From assembly GCA_947396885.1 (NCBI GenBank), contig OX377204.1:93506728-93570727 (forward strand): a stretch of 64,000 nucleotides of DNA, in the 5' to 3' direction. Origin of the DNA: Heligmosomoides polygyrus polygyrus (lineage: Eukaryota; Nematoda; Chromadorea; Rhabditida; Heligmosomidae). The position numbers and the translations under genes were made by a program. How positions within the stretch are numbered: position 1 is the stretch's first letter; the number at the start of each line of letters is the position of its first letter. The notes under the pieces are model-generated. The model ran no database searches, was not told the DNA's origin, and saw nothing but the letters and a program-made list of their open reading frames with translations. Shown piece by piece: positions 11,324 through 23,162 of this stretch.

Positions 11324-12597
11324 TGTTGTAACGAAATAAATGGCACTGAGCCACTGTAAATTTAAACAGTTAATATCTCGGCTTGTAGGCTAGTTTGTTA
11401 ATCGAAATAAAAACCTTCTGATTCTACACATCTTTGCCAACGTGACACAAGCTTTTTTATCCCAGTAGCATAAAAATCAGAAGTTCTGGAATTGACGAAA
11501 TCTTCGAAGGCACTTTCGGCATCCTGTTGGTATTTGAATATTTTCCCTACCAAGAAGTCGTCAAGATGCTTGAAGAAATGGTAGTCTGTTGGGGAGAGGT
11601 CGGGAGAAAACGGAGGATATGGTAGAGTTTCAATGCTCAGCTCATTCAATTTCTGCAACGTCATTCGTGCTACATGGGGGCGAGCATTGTCGCGCAGGAG
11701 GAGAACTCGCCTTCGGTTTACCAAGGCCGGCCGGATATCCTTCAACTCTTTCATCATTTCTTCAATTTCAATGCAGTACTTCTCTGCCGTGATGGATTCC
11801 CGGGAGGGAGGAAGCTGTGGTGAATAATTCCCAGCGAACATCACCATACTGTCACCATTACTTTCTTTTGGTGCAATTCCGGCTTCGCAAAAACCTTGGG
11901 GCTCTCATCGCTGTCCACCCACTGTGCCGATCGTCGCCTGTTGTCGTACATTATCCATTTCTCGTCACAGGTTACGATGCGATCAAGGAATGGGTCCGTT
12001 TCGTTCCGTAGAAGCAGTGGGGACGAGATCTCATATCGTCGGTTTCTTTGCTCCTCAGACAGCTCGTGAGGCACCCATCTTTCCAGCTTTTTGGTCTTTC
12101 CAATTTCCTTCAGATGCCGGGCAGCTGTGTTGTGACTGACGCCAAGAACCTTCGCTATCTTCCTGGTACGTTTGTGTGGATCCTTCTCTACCACATCTCT
12201 CAGCTTGGCCTCATCAACATCACTATGCCTCCCACGACCTCCATGTCTTCCAAGCTCCCATCTCCATTCCGGAACTTCTGATACCAACGATACGCCGTCC
12301 GAATTGTGGAACATCCTTGACCGAATGCGGCGTTGATCTTCTCGTCCGCCTCCTTAGCTGTAGTGCCCAGCTTGAATTCATACAAGTAAATGCCTCGGAT
12401 TACCCTCTTGTCCATCTGCAAAAAGTCAATAAAACTCTGAAGTTTTCCCACTTTTACATAGAAAATTTGGTACTCACTGGTAGAGCAAAGTTTGCGCTTC
12501 TAAATGATATGCCACATGTTACGGTTTGTTCTTGATCAAACGCGTAAAGACGCGCCAAAAAATGGCGCGAGGCAGTGCCATTTAATTCGTTACAACC
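11324..12597 (-). mobile_element. Mariner element (Hsmar1/bandit-like), inactive
   Basis: The element is 1274 bp, flanked by TA target duplications (11322-11323 and 12598-12599). Terminal inverted repeats are about 25 bp (GTTGTAACGAAATAAATGGC on the left; the right end read inward differs by one base over this stretch). The transposase gene lies on the minus strand between them. Bandit is a mariner of this type known from the hookworm Ancylostoma caninum; the resemblance is by protein motif, not by alignment. Confidence 0.92.
11398..12451 (-). pseudogene. Mariner transposase pseudogene (D,D34D)
   Basis: Order: helix-turn-helix N-terminus (RVIRGIYLYEFKLGTTAKEA, AYRWYQKFRNGDGSLED), the second HTH (KIAKVLGVSHNTAARHLKEI), WVPHEL, then the catalytic core. 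The three catalytic Asp are all present: CDEKWIMYDN, LRDNARPH and SPTDYHFF, with 34 residues between the last two, as in mariners. It is broken by a frameshift near 12240, a stop codon replacing a Trp codon near 11840, and another frameshift near 11795. The ending ESEGFYFD is intact. It is therefore a young but non-autonomous copy. Confidence 0.93.
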
Positions 12598-13029
12598 TAA
12601 TAGTTTGTACTGGAGCCTGTCTAAGAGAAGGAAGCATCTCTGCACCTTATGCTGTTGTGCGACAAATGCATTGAGTTCTCAGTCTTGCAAAGATGACTTC
12701 GAATATGTATAAGAAGGAATGGTGACTGCTATGCACCAATACTAGCTCTCCAGCAAAGAGTGCAATGCACCACAAAAAATCAAAGAAAAAATACTTTTAA
12801 GAGGTCATAAATCACACTATTACATATAAAGAATATGTTAGATCTAGTTCAGTGCATGAAATCGAAGGAGTTAACAGTAGTTCTGCTCGTGCATCATACT
12901 GCTATATTCACTTGTTATGCGAGAAACGGCACTTTCATTTCTAAAATAGCTTCATGAATTATTACTATTATTTACAACATGGTTAAAATCCATGTAAAGA
13001 ACAATGCAATCAACATCGGTATAAAATGA

Positions 13030-13578
13030 CATGGTGCAATCCCAATCGGGAGGGGGCAGTCCATTATAAATTGTTAATGGTAGCTATGCTTCAATACATA
13101 CAGCATGAAATACAACGTATGAATGTCTTAACTTACCTGATCCCCTCCCTCGGAAATCTACGAGCGTTACGCTGAAACATTAAAAAGATTGCATTGCGGG
13201 ACAATGCACAGTGCAGGGACGGGGGGGGGGGGGGCACTATACACGGCAAAGTGATCGAAAACTCTATATGCTTTGGAAAGAAATTGCAAACCGCTATGCA
13301 CTAATTGATTAAGGTAATAACGTTGCTTTGACGTGTTTTCGTGGTTTAATAGTATTGTAATTGTTCCAAGTTTTTGTTCAATTTACTGGGTTTACATTAC
13401 TCCCTCCCCCGACTAGAAAAGCCATTTAGAGAGCTGATTTTGGTATTAGAAGGATAGTAGTTGATTTGGTAAGCATATATTTATATTTATATACAGATAT
13501 GTTTTGGTGCATGTTGCATTTTTTTTAAGAAGTTGAAATGGACTGCCCCCCCCCCCTCCCCGACTGGGATTGCACTAA
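13030..13578. repeat. Foldback element (TGCAATCCCARTCGGGAGGG ends)
   Basis: Left GTGCAATCCCAATCGGGAGG, right CCCCGACTGGGATTGCAC. A related inner pair (CAGTGCAGGGACGG at 13210, CCTCCCCCGACTAG at 13403) suggests a nested copy. G and C runs of 10-15 bases. Confidence 0.75.
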
Positions 13579-13633
13579 TGACATCCGTATGACAGTGGTT
13601 AGCGTTCTAGGCTAAAGTAGGATAATTAGAAGG

Positions 13634-13932
13634 AATAAAGGATAAAGGGATAAAGGACGGCGTTACTCAATCCCTTCTGGGATGCGCCATCGCATTCTAC
13701 TTCTACGGGATGTCGTGGAGGCGACATGAATGCGTATTTGGCCATACAATGACTTGCGGTGGCCAGCCGATGAACAAGTCAGCGCTTTATGCTTCCCAGA
13801 CAAGTCTGGTACCAATTCACCGACCCCGGAGGGATGGAAGGCTTGGTTGGCCTGGGCGGGAAATCCGAACCAGGAACCTGGTATCGGGTGCACGCGACAG
13901 TCGCGCCTCCTCCGACTGCGCTACACACGCCC
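13634..13932 (-). repeat. tRNA-derived SINE
   Basis: Close to consensus: the minus strand starts GGGCGTGTGTAGCGCAGTCGG-type head and ends in (TTTATCC)n. Flanks share ATTAGAA. Confidence 0.85.
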
Positions 13933-14149
13933 TTATTAGAAAATTAGAAAAATTAGAAAAATTAGAAGGAATATGCAACAACAAACATCCAGAAATAAAT
14001 GAAGAACGGAAGGGAGAACAAAACGAGGAGCTCTGCCACAAGACCCTCTTATGTCCCAGAATTATTTATGAAGCGACTAGCATACGTAATAAATGGTTTT
14101 AGATTGTATGGAATAACTGTTTTTTTATTAAATTAAGTTTCATATAATC

Positions 14150-14900
14150 CGAACCTACTCTACTAACAGACAAATTATGCCGAGTTGAAGATTTTGTAGT
14201 ATTTAATAAGGGTTTATGCCCTCCACTCTGGTTCCAGATGCTTTCGCCATGAAGAAGTCACGTCTTTTAAGTCCACTGAAACCGTGGAGAATTTTATAAA
14301 CCATTACGAGGTCGCGTACTCTTCGTCTGTATAGAAGTGTCTGTAGTCTAAACTGTTTGCTTCTTACTTCACTATCAGGAATAGCATCATAACCAAAGCT
14401 ACATTTTCTGATAAATAGTTTTCCAGTGAAGCTATTTTGGACTTGTTCAGGTCTAAGTACATTTTTCTTCTTGACTGGGTGAAAAATTGTTGTTTCGTAC
14501 TCAAGTATCGGCCTAGCGTAAGTCTTATAGGCTTTGACAAGGACAAGGGGTTTTGTGGAAAGGTTTCTAAACGAATTCTATACTACGGTCGTTGCTTTGT
14601 TTGGAATTTGTTCGCAAGGTCTTTTGCTTGATCAGAGCTTGTAATCTCATTTTCGCCTAGCTTGTATGTGTAGCCGGGATTCATTCTTCCTAAATGGAGC
14701 GCCTTAGTTTTTTCCTTTGACCAAGGGAGCCGCCACTTGTGGACCAGTGATTAACAGCATCTATAGCTTGTTGCAGAAGGTTTTGATTGTAGAGTGGTGA
14801 GCTACGGTAAATTTTCAGGTCGTCAGCAAAAGCTATGCTTTTCACTTCGGAGCTCATTATTAACGAAGGTAGTTCGCGGGTATAGGATATTGATTAGAAA
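14150..14900 (-). pseudogene. Degenerate LINE reverse transcriptase (CR1/jockey-like), C-terminal half
   Basis: Minus strand: VKSIAFADDLKIYRSSPLYN with NLLQQAIDAVNHWS near 14740-14850, then decayed text ending RRRVRDLVMVYKILHGFSGL and KRRDFFMAKASGTR at 14230-14345. FADD is intact but the rest is broken. Confidence 0.7.
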
Positions 14901-15551
14901 AATTATCTTCTCATTGTTTCTAGTTCAAGTTCAATATGTAAAATTTCTTCAGCACTATTTGTAGAAACCAAATCTCTTCTCATTGCACAACCTCCAAAGG
15001 AATGTAAAGGTATTGACGCCTTACTACCAAAATTTTACCACTATCACTAAACGATTTCTTTGCCAGCAAGTTTAGAAGCTTCTCGGCGTTTGTAAGTACA
15101 CCGCAAAAAATCCATACAAAACTGCTTCACTTTGAAGGATTAGAGGATAAGCAGCAAAAATGGTGCGTGTTGTCCCAAGCGACCGCTTGCTTACGAAGCA
15201 CAAATGCTGCGTGTTGTCGTCAATGTGCTAAAATGATCTTAAAGAAGAGCACGGTATCAATGAGCTGCACGGAACCATATGCTGGGGCAGCTACGGTAGT
15301 GTATTTTCGCCATCGTAAAGAGGTTGACAATCAGAGTTCTTCCAAAAGATTGTGTAGAGCTGGAGCAGATCAAATCTCAAAGATTAGGTTTTATAAATAG
15401 ACATGGAGAAATTGTAATTATTTTTCTACGTGGCGTTAACGATGTCGCTCTATAGATTCTAAACGACATTGCTCTAACGTTCAGATTTTTCGCAACAGAC
15501 CCGTGTAAATTCACGTGACTATGCCGGCACGAAGCAATATTCAGAAGAAGG
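14901..15551. other. No gene seen
   Basis: A 77-codon open frame at 15167-15400 has no recognisable motif and atypical codon use. Confidence 0.45.
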
Positions 15552-16183
15552 AGGATCTATCCTCCTCGGGGCGAGGGTGTCCACAGAATTAAAAATTATG
15601 TGACAAATTGACTTGAGACTTAACAAGCGGATCCTTGAGAACACGATAGGCCCTAAAAGAAACAAAAAATGAGCGGCCGAACAAAAAATAAAATAAAATC
15701 GCCGCTGTTTTACAACCGTCTCGGCGGGCAAAGAGCGATGCAACTGAGGCATGCCGCGTGCTGACCGCAGCCTGACATGTTATACCCAGGATCTAACGTG
15801 GTGAGGACGGAGCTTAAGGTCGCATGCTGCATGCTGACACCGCTTGACATGTTATAACCAGGATCTAACATGGTGAGGACGGCGCTTAAAGTCGCATGCA
15901 GCATGCTGACCACCGCCTGACATGTTATAACCAGGAGCTAACATGGTGAGGACGGCGCTTAAAGTCGCGTGCTGCATGCTGACCACCGCCTGACATGTTA
16001 TAACCAGGAGCTAACATGGTGAGGACGGCGCATAACATTGCCTTCTTACAACCGCTGCGAAAACAAATGTGAATTTTTTTTAGTTTAGGTCCTGTTTTGT
16101 TCTGTAGGAGCCGCTCGGTAAGTCTCAGGTCAATTTGTGACAAAATTTTTAATTCTGTGGACCCCCGCCGACTAGGATAGATC
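15552..16183. repeat. Foldback element, copy 3, with internal 73-bp tandem repeat
   Basis: Ends GATCTATCCTCCTCGGGG and CCCCGCCGACTAGGATAGAT. TGACATGTTATA starts at 15772, 15845, 15918 and 15991: four 73-bp units with AGGATCTAACATGGTGAGGA. Confidence 0.8.
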
Positions 16184-17090
16184 AAAAAAGGAATAATGGG
16201 TTAAAACCTGTTATCCTGCTACCTAGACGTTGTTAACGAGGACTTGTAATGATTTAGCAGTTGAGAAGGCAGCTGCATGTCAAGACGACAGGAAGGGAAG
16301 TGGCGCAAATGAACGAGGTAATAGAGAGCCATTCATAGGAGAGCAGTGTTTTTGCGAACGCTGTCTATGAATGCTCCTTGAGGTTGGGTCTATATGCTGA
16401 GGACAGCACTATAATATTTGTATGGTCGTGACGCGAGCACAGGTGTCTCTGACTTATTATAGCCCGCTCTATGGGAACCGCAAAGCGGCGACCGCAACGC
16501 GGCCTAATAGCATACAATTCAGAAGACTCGTTCTATGAAACGTTAACTTCAACATACAATTAGATTGACTACGACTTCTAGTAAATGGCTTGTGTCTAAA
16601 GAACAGACTGAAATGAGCACGTTGAGTTTTGCGGAATGGTAATTTGTACGCGGAGTAATGACAAGCACTTCCTTAACCCCTTCGCGACATTGTCGGAGGA
16701 CAGCGCTGTAGGATGGTCGAGCGCCGGCATCAGACGATGTTGAACAACGCTGTTTGATACAAAGGGGTTACACTTCAGAAGCCGAACTGCACAAGGCTTA
16801 CGTGGCCACATGGTTCAGCGCCTCATTGTGGTGGTGGCGTGGTAGCGGCAATTTTTCAATAGGTGTCGAACTGCGATGTACAGCGGAAGTTTTCAATCTC
16901 CGGAAGGGTCTCCCGAGCTGAGAAGGAGTTTGACAATTCTTCGGAAGCCTAGCGAAGTCTGAATCATAGCACGCCCCGAAGGACGAAAGGGCGATGCTCA
17001 CCCCGCACGGGGTGAGAAGGGAGGTAGACGTCATTATCGGTTATCGGTTTGTGATGTCAGCTCATGTGACTGACATCAGAGGTTGCACAA
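16184..17090. other. No gene seen
   Basis: Two inverted short blocks near 16290-16390 (CATTCATAGGAGAGC / CTATGAATGCTCC); otherwise featureless. Confidence 0.45.
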
Positions 17091-17348
17091 ATGGCAACGA
17101 TTCCAGCGTCAGGCCCAGATTGGCAGGCCGGCCGAAGGAGAAACCCGCCACAAACCATGATCAAGAGTCGCAATGGAATCAGTGTGAAGGCTAGGACGTT
17201 ACCCGGAAGTGACGCGCAGAACCTTCGCCCGAGTTTTGTGGTCAGTATGCGAGGGCAACCGAGGGCAGAACGACCTCGGCTAAAGAAGCTAGTTAGAATG
17301 GGAGCTCTGAATGTGGCCTCCATTGAATGGATTGTTGCGAAGGGATAG
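17091..17348 (+). pseudogene. Possible 5' piece of an RTE open frame
   Basis: The end of an open frame reads RPRLKKLVRMGALNVASIEW, like the R(I/M)GTLNV start of RTE endonuclease domains, and then stops. No further endonuclease motif follows. Weak match. Confidence 0.3.
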
Positions 17349-18435
17349 AGGTACAAAAAAGTGAAGGTGAAGAGTATAATAAGAGACAATTTTCTTCACA
17401 CAAAGTGGTTCGTTTTGCCACCTATCTCCGGACAAACCTCATTATTATAACACCCGTACAAGGCTAACAAGTAGTAAATCAAACGATGAAACACGCAAAC
17501 AAGCAAGCAACACTGATACGTGTTACAAAACCACCATGACTACATAAAGACAGACTGGAGATACTGTAATGAACAGCAAGTTTATCACCAATGCTCACTA
17601 CCTCATTCGTAATCAGATTGAGCAGTCATCCTTGTTTTTTCGAAGGCTCCATTCCGCCCTTTAGAGAGTCACTATTATTCTGCATTCATGAAGCTGTAGA
17701 AATTACCTCAGCTGCGAGAAGACGTAAGTAGTTACACGCACGGCCTCCCTCTAACGCAAGCAATCAACGCGTTCTGATTGAACTGCCTCAAAACAGTGGA
17801 AACTATGGAAACGCCTGAACGACTAGCTCACATCGCAGTGTTTGAACGCATAGCGAATACCTGGATGGCCAGTAGGTGATTTCCGACTAAATGCGTTCAA
17901 TATCCTGTAGAGCTGAGCCGGAGAATATCAACGTCCTCGATGAGATGGGGTATTTTAGAGATCTTCGTTATTGAGCTCTACTGCGTGCAACACCGGCCGT
18001 ATCTTTGGTCCTTGGACAGAAAAAGCGCAAAAAACGCCTTTCCGCCGCTTTTTGACAGCGCCTTTTAGATTGCGTACCTTTAAAAAGAAATGAGATATTT
18101 GGGATCAGCATTGAATGGTCTTTCTGATAGAGAGAAAAGCGCCCAGTAAGTGTTAAAAATGTTGATTTCACAACTTATGTTCTGGTCAGTGCAGCCCTTG
18201 CGGAAGATCTTTACACCAAAAGGTCGCATTCTGAGTATAGTTCATCGAATCAGCATTTTAACTTCTTCTAGGTACTTCTTCCTTTATCGGATATATCATT
18301 CGATGCTGTTCCTAAATATCTGATTTATTTTTCAAAGCACGCAATTTGAAGAGCGCTATCAAGAACGGTGGAAAAAGCGTTTTTTGCGCTACTTTCGCTC
18401 AGAGACCGGAAGGTACGGCCGGTGTTCTAGTCTGA
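17349..18435. other. No gene seen
   Basis: No supported coding or repeat ends. AAAAGCG..AAAAAACGC motifs at 18025 and GCGTTTTTTGCGC at 18380 are a weak inverted pair flanking 350 bp. Confidence 0.45.
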
Positions 18436-18872
18436 GGAAGGCCTATGCTATAGTCCCGCGGAAGTATCCGCGGAACGGGAATAATCCATTCGAGACCAAC
18501 GCGCGCCCAATAGCCGCAGTCCGCAACACCCATTTTCCGCGGATCGTCGGCAGCGGTCGGTGGACGGGCTGGTATACTTCCCGAACGCGGGACGACCCCG
18601 CCGACCGACAACCTCCCGCAGTGCAATGCACCGCGGGAGCCTCTCGGTCGGCGTTATCAAAAACGCGGTCAAAAATAAACGTGCTCCATTTCGAAAGCGA
18701 CCGATTCCGTGAACTTGGAACGTTCGTTCACGGAGTGATAAAGCGCTCCAACGCGATTATCATTCAGTGTCGGCTGTCGACCATGCCGGTTTGGCGAGCA
18801 CCTTCCGCGGTGCCTTTCCCGTCCGCGGACGTCCCGCGGGCATTCCCGCGGGACTATACCATAGGCCTAAGA
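18436..18872. repeat. GC-rich MITE (AGGCCTATGCTATAGTCCCGCGG ends)
   Basis: Left AGGCCTATGCTATAGTCCCG, right CGGGACTATACCATAGGCCT, each followed by CGCGG-rich palindromes. 437 bp, with subterminal GGAAGTATCCGCGG. Confidence 0.8.
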
Positions 18873-19633
18873 GGAAACGTAGTGCAAATACAAAATGGTA
18901 AGCCCTTGCTTACAGTCTAGAAATCATTAAGTGGGTAGTATTGTTAGAGTTCAGTGTGTCTATAGACGTTGGTATTAACACATGTCCACTACTCAGACGT
19001 TGTTGTCGTGGCGCAGACTATTGACATTAAGCATAATGAGCATAATCAGGTATAACGGAAGTGCTGCAGTTGAAGAGGAAGAGATTGTTCTAGGGTTGTT
19101 ATGCAGACACAGTCCACAGTCCACAGTTCGCCTATAAACAGGCGAGCTATCGTAACGACGGCTGTGTTTCTTTTATAGGGGCACTTGGTAGATGGGGTAG
19201 TTTGTCCTGACAAGCGGCGCAATGTATGGAGATTTGCCTCGAGAAGCATTAGTGCTAGATAGGCCTGTAGCATACATTCGCCACAAAGTCTCGCGATATG
19301 CTTCTAATCGTTGCGGGACTCTCACTGCTGCACTGCACAAAATCCCTCTGGATTTTGTAGAGCATCAGTGGTATTGTCCGTATAGATTTTGCTTCACAAC
19401 AGAACACTTTCTATTTGGCACCACATCACTTCGTTTGATACAATCCTAGTCACTCACGGAGCCTGTGGAGGGAGAGCGGCAGCTCTCTTAACATTTAAAG
19501 AGGTTCCGGTCGTAGTTGGTCTAGCTGGACAGGATGAAAGGTAGCAAGTTGACCAGACCTCTCGCTAGACCGAGCTGTCACTAGCTGCCTTGCTAGTTCC
19601 ACCTTCTGGTCTCGTGGACCAGCCAAGTCTTAC

Positions 19634-20094
19634 CAGGAGACTATCTCAACGGTAGGTCGGAACGGCCCAAGTGTTGTGTATGGGCAGAATCGCCTCTCTC
19701 TGGGAAATAATAAGACGCAAATATCTCGACCCAAGTACAACTCTGCGCAGAGTTTGGGACGACAGAAGTTGGGCCGTTGGCGGCGTTAGCCCTATGCCTG
19801 CAGCGGAGCGGAGAGCGAGCTCAAGTTGGCTGGAAACAGCTATCATGGGGAATACGCCGCCCCTCTACCCACTGCGCCACCATCGCTTGCTCGTCATCGC
19901 TGTTTCCAACCAACTTGAGCCCACCCTCCGTCTGCAGGCATAGGGCTAACGCCTCCAACGGCCCAATTTCCCAACTCTGCGCAGAGTTGTATTGGGGTCA
20001 AGATATTTGCATTTTTTGTTTCCCAGAGAGAGTCGATTCTGCCCATATACAACCCTTAGGCCTTTCCGACCCACCGTTGAGATAGTTTCCTGAT
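19634..20094. repeat. Foldback element, 461 bp
   Basis: Left CAGGAGACTATCTCAACGGT, right ACCGTTGAGATAGTTTCCTG. Arms of about 200 bp share ACTCTGCGCAGAGTT and GCCTGCAG. Confidence 0.8.
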
Positions 20095-21239
20095 TCGGCG
20101 CCTTCCTGATAGGGTACGGTAATCCATAGGGGTCACCACATGCACTGTGAGAGGTACGCCGGTAAGCGTCGTCGGGTCGTAACGACTTCGTGCAGCCGGG
20201 TACAGGCTTCCAATACAGTACTACCCATTTCGGCGATGAGCAGAGTACCATCGTCAAGGAAAGCGTATCGTCGTCGTTACCATCAAGAACCGTTTATATC
20301 TCTAGCGGAGTCGTGAGGACTAAACTTTGACGCAGCCAAAAACCGAAAAGCGTATAATTATAAGAACAGATTTAATTTTTCCTGCCACGTAGTTTTGTTA
20401 TAATGGCACAACGTTTGCACCTGATGTTTCAACAGAAATAGTCCTTTTCAAAAGCCTGAAAGAAATTCAAAACTTTAAACCGAGCAGTTCTTTCCGTCAA
20501 AGGCATACTTCTCCAAAGCTCTAATTTCAATGGGTTTATTTATTTATTTATTTTGATGCACACAAATGTGCGCCTCACAAGAAAGGATTGAAAAAAACTC
20601 AGAAACCAAGTGCAGTTGAAAGAATTCTGAAATACGATTACGGCAAACGAGTTTTCCAGGTCACCCGTAGTTTTAGTATACATACATGCATACATACATA
20701 CATGTAATCCTACCAAATAAATAAGTGAAAGAATGTGTATTTAGTATGAAGCAAATATGCTTGCAGAAAAAACGAGTCATTATAAGAAAAATTAGAAATA
20801 TGAAATGACAGTAGAAAAACGGAAACTAAGATTTTATAAGAACCACAGTTTCATAATTGTTATTTTAGAACCAGTTGTTTACTGTGCAAAAAATACTGGA
20901 GTTTCACTGAATGGATAAGGGTAAGTCTGGGAAAAGCGTTTACCGTTTACATTATAAAGCTACGAAGTCTATGGCTATAGGTGATCGTTTTATGTTGTGT
21001 CTTTGACTTCACGAATACATGAGGGAGGACTGCAAAGATCTGCAAAAAGAAAGGTGAGGCCGGCAAATGTTAAGATAGAAGTTGTAAAATAGCTTTAATG
21101 GTTAATTCTCACTGCGCTGCTATAAAGTCGTTGTGTAATCCGTGTAGGAGACATTGGCTTCTAAAGTTTCTGTACATTTAGTATAGAATAAAGATCTAAT
21201 CTTTTAAGTCTAGTTCGAAAACCTTGACGTTTCACGTCA
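20095..21239. other. No gene seen
   Basis: Contains a TTTATTTATTTA run at 20530 and the CATA microsatellite; nothing coding. Confidence 0.5.
20676..20706 (+). repeat. CATA microsatellite
   Basis: Short CATACATGCATACATACATA run. Confidence 0.7.
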
Positions 21240-21900
21240 TTAGGCTACATTTGAAACCAACGTGATGTTTGATAAAAAAAGAATTGTAAGCTTTAGAATG
21301 TCACATCTTTTTAGCTGAGGACATGCGATTGCAAATGTTGTCGTACAACCATAACTAGGTTTGAAAATCCAATACTTGCTGATTTTCAGATTTACCTCCA
21401 TGTGCAATATACGAAAGCAGAGGACCAAGTCGCTGAAAACTCCTCGAAATAGTAAACTTTTTAGGCCAAAAATTTGTAGCCTGCTCGAGTAGCTTGGAGG
21501 GGGATTAGGATATCGTAAATTGAATGTCCTGTACATGAGAATCCTTGTAAATGTCCGTTGAACTTTTCCGATTTGCGACTGAAGCCTTTTATTTCCACAA
21601 GGGTTCCACACTTGACAACAATACTCTAACTGTGGGAGTACATAGGCGTTGTAAAGCCTAAGTAAAATATCTTTATCATTTGAACTTATGTTCCTAAAAA
21701 TAAAGAACACAGTTTACGAGTGATGCTTTCGACGTGTGGCCAGAAATCTAAGGAGTTACTTATGTGCACTTCCAGATCTTTCACTTCTTCACACTGCTTA
21801 AAAACACGAGTATTAAGGATCGAAAGGAAAATCTGTTTTATAATATGCGCAGAGGTTATATTGTCGGACAAAGAGACGTATAATTGTATTTCACGTATAG
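21240..21900 (-). pseudogene. Degenerate LINE reverse transcriptase C-terminus (CR1/jockey-like)
   Basis: Minus strand: EVKDLEVHISNSLDFWPHVE, then after a frameshift FIFRNISSNDKDILLRLYNA, YVLPQLEYCCQVWNP and RLQIFGLKSLLFRGVFSDLV. The Y...L.YC..VW.P block marks the thumb and connection of non-LTR reverse transcriptases. The catalytic box is absent. It may be the same family as the 14.2-kb fragment. Confidence 0.75.
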
Positions 21901-22009
21901 TTAAAAGACAGCAGTATGCTTGTTAATATCGTTCTGCGTCAAATTTGACATTTTTCACGTCAGATTGGAACTCTTGCAAATAAACATAATTTTTCTGAAA
22001 CTCGTAAGA

Positions 22010-22520
22010 AATTATTTTTTTGAAAAAAATGTTGACTTGGAGCTCAACAAGGCATCAGTCATTTAGTGCATTAAAGACGCCTTCGGTTATCGTACAGAAC
22101 CCACTTTTCATCACATGTGGCGACTCGATCCAAAAATGGGTCGCTCTAATTCCAGAGAAGAAAAAAAACAGACTTCGAAACGCAGCAATTTCCGGCGATC
22201 ACTCTATTCGTGGGGCACTCACTTTTCGAGCATTGTCGTCTTTCCGAAGCATTTCAAACCATCTGTGATAGCAGCTAAGTCTCCACGAAAGTCTTCGATT
22301 TTTCGTCCTGAATTGCTGTAGGTCTGGCGCTTCGGGGTGCATCTTCAAGGCTGAAATCTCAAGAACGAAGTTTCTCGAGCCACCCTTGCATGGTCCATTC
22401 TCCATCACTATTCAGCTCCCACACATGGTTGAATTGTCGGGCTGTTTCGACTGCTGATCGATCCAGTTCGAAATTGAAATGAAGTATTGTTCGTAATTGC
22501 TGTTTTACATACTTCAATAA
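22010..22520 (-). pseudogene. Degenerate mariner transposase fragment
   Basis: Minus-strand frames carry FNFELDRSAVETARQFNHVW, SLEDAPRSARP and CDEKWVLYDNRRR, with stops and frameshifts between. These are the N-terminal HTH and first catalytic Asp block of a mariner of a different lineage from the 11.3-kb copy. The second and third catalytic motifs and any terminal repeats are absent. Confidence 0.75.
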
Positions 22521-23162
22521 GTCTTCGAAGAAAGGCAGTCATTAAGCATAGGTGAGACACAAATTATTCCGTCAGATAGAGCAAAGATATATATAAGTTA
22601 TATAGAAATGCAAAGTGAGTTGAATATTGATTCAATAATAAACGAACGAAAATAAAGGAACATAGTAGTGTCCCGGAATCGTGCGCCTAGAAGGTCAGCG
22701 CATTACATAGTTTCAAGGGCAAGATGTCTTTACTGCAAAGCTTTCTTTCTAAGCTGATATACTTTCTTAGGCTTTTCCTAATTACTAAATGCTAGATTAC
22801 TCTTCGGCAAGGTAAACACTAGTTATTGTAAGTTGTTGAAAAACCTTTCGCGGAACGCTTTCTTGCTTGTTCAAGAAGCAATCATGCTGGAATCCTTGCT
22901 TTTTTCTTTTTTCTCTTTGCTTGTATTCGCTCCTGAGTATTCAACTTGATTAATGGTTTGTGATTTTTTGTCATGCTCTTTAACGATTGTTTTTAATGTT
23001 TGGTATTGGGCGTATTGAGCACAGTAATGAGCTTCAAATAAATAAATAAATAACGAAGCGGCTGAACAACTCAGAACAACCTAATAGAGCATATCTGTGA
23101 TGAGCATGGGCTGAACGTTTATGGTGGTTTGTGTTTATAGGTGACTTGAGCAGCTTAGGAGT
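22521..23162. other. No gene seen
   Basis: AT-rich; AATAAATAAATAAATAA at 23039. No exon-like stretch. Confidence 0.5.
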
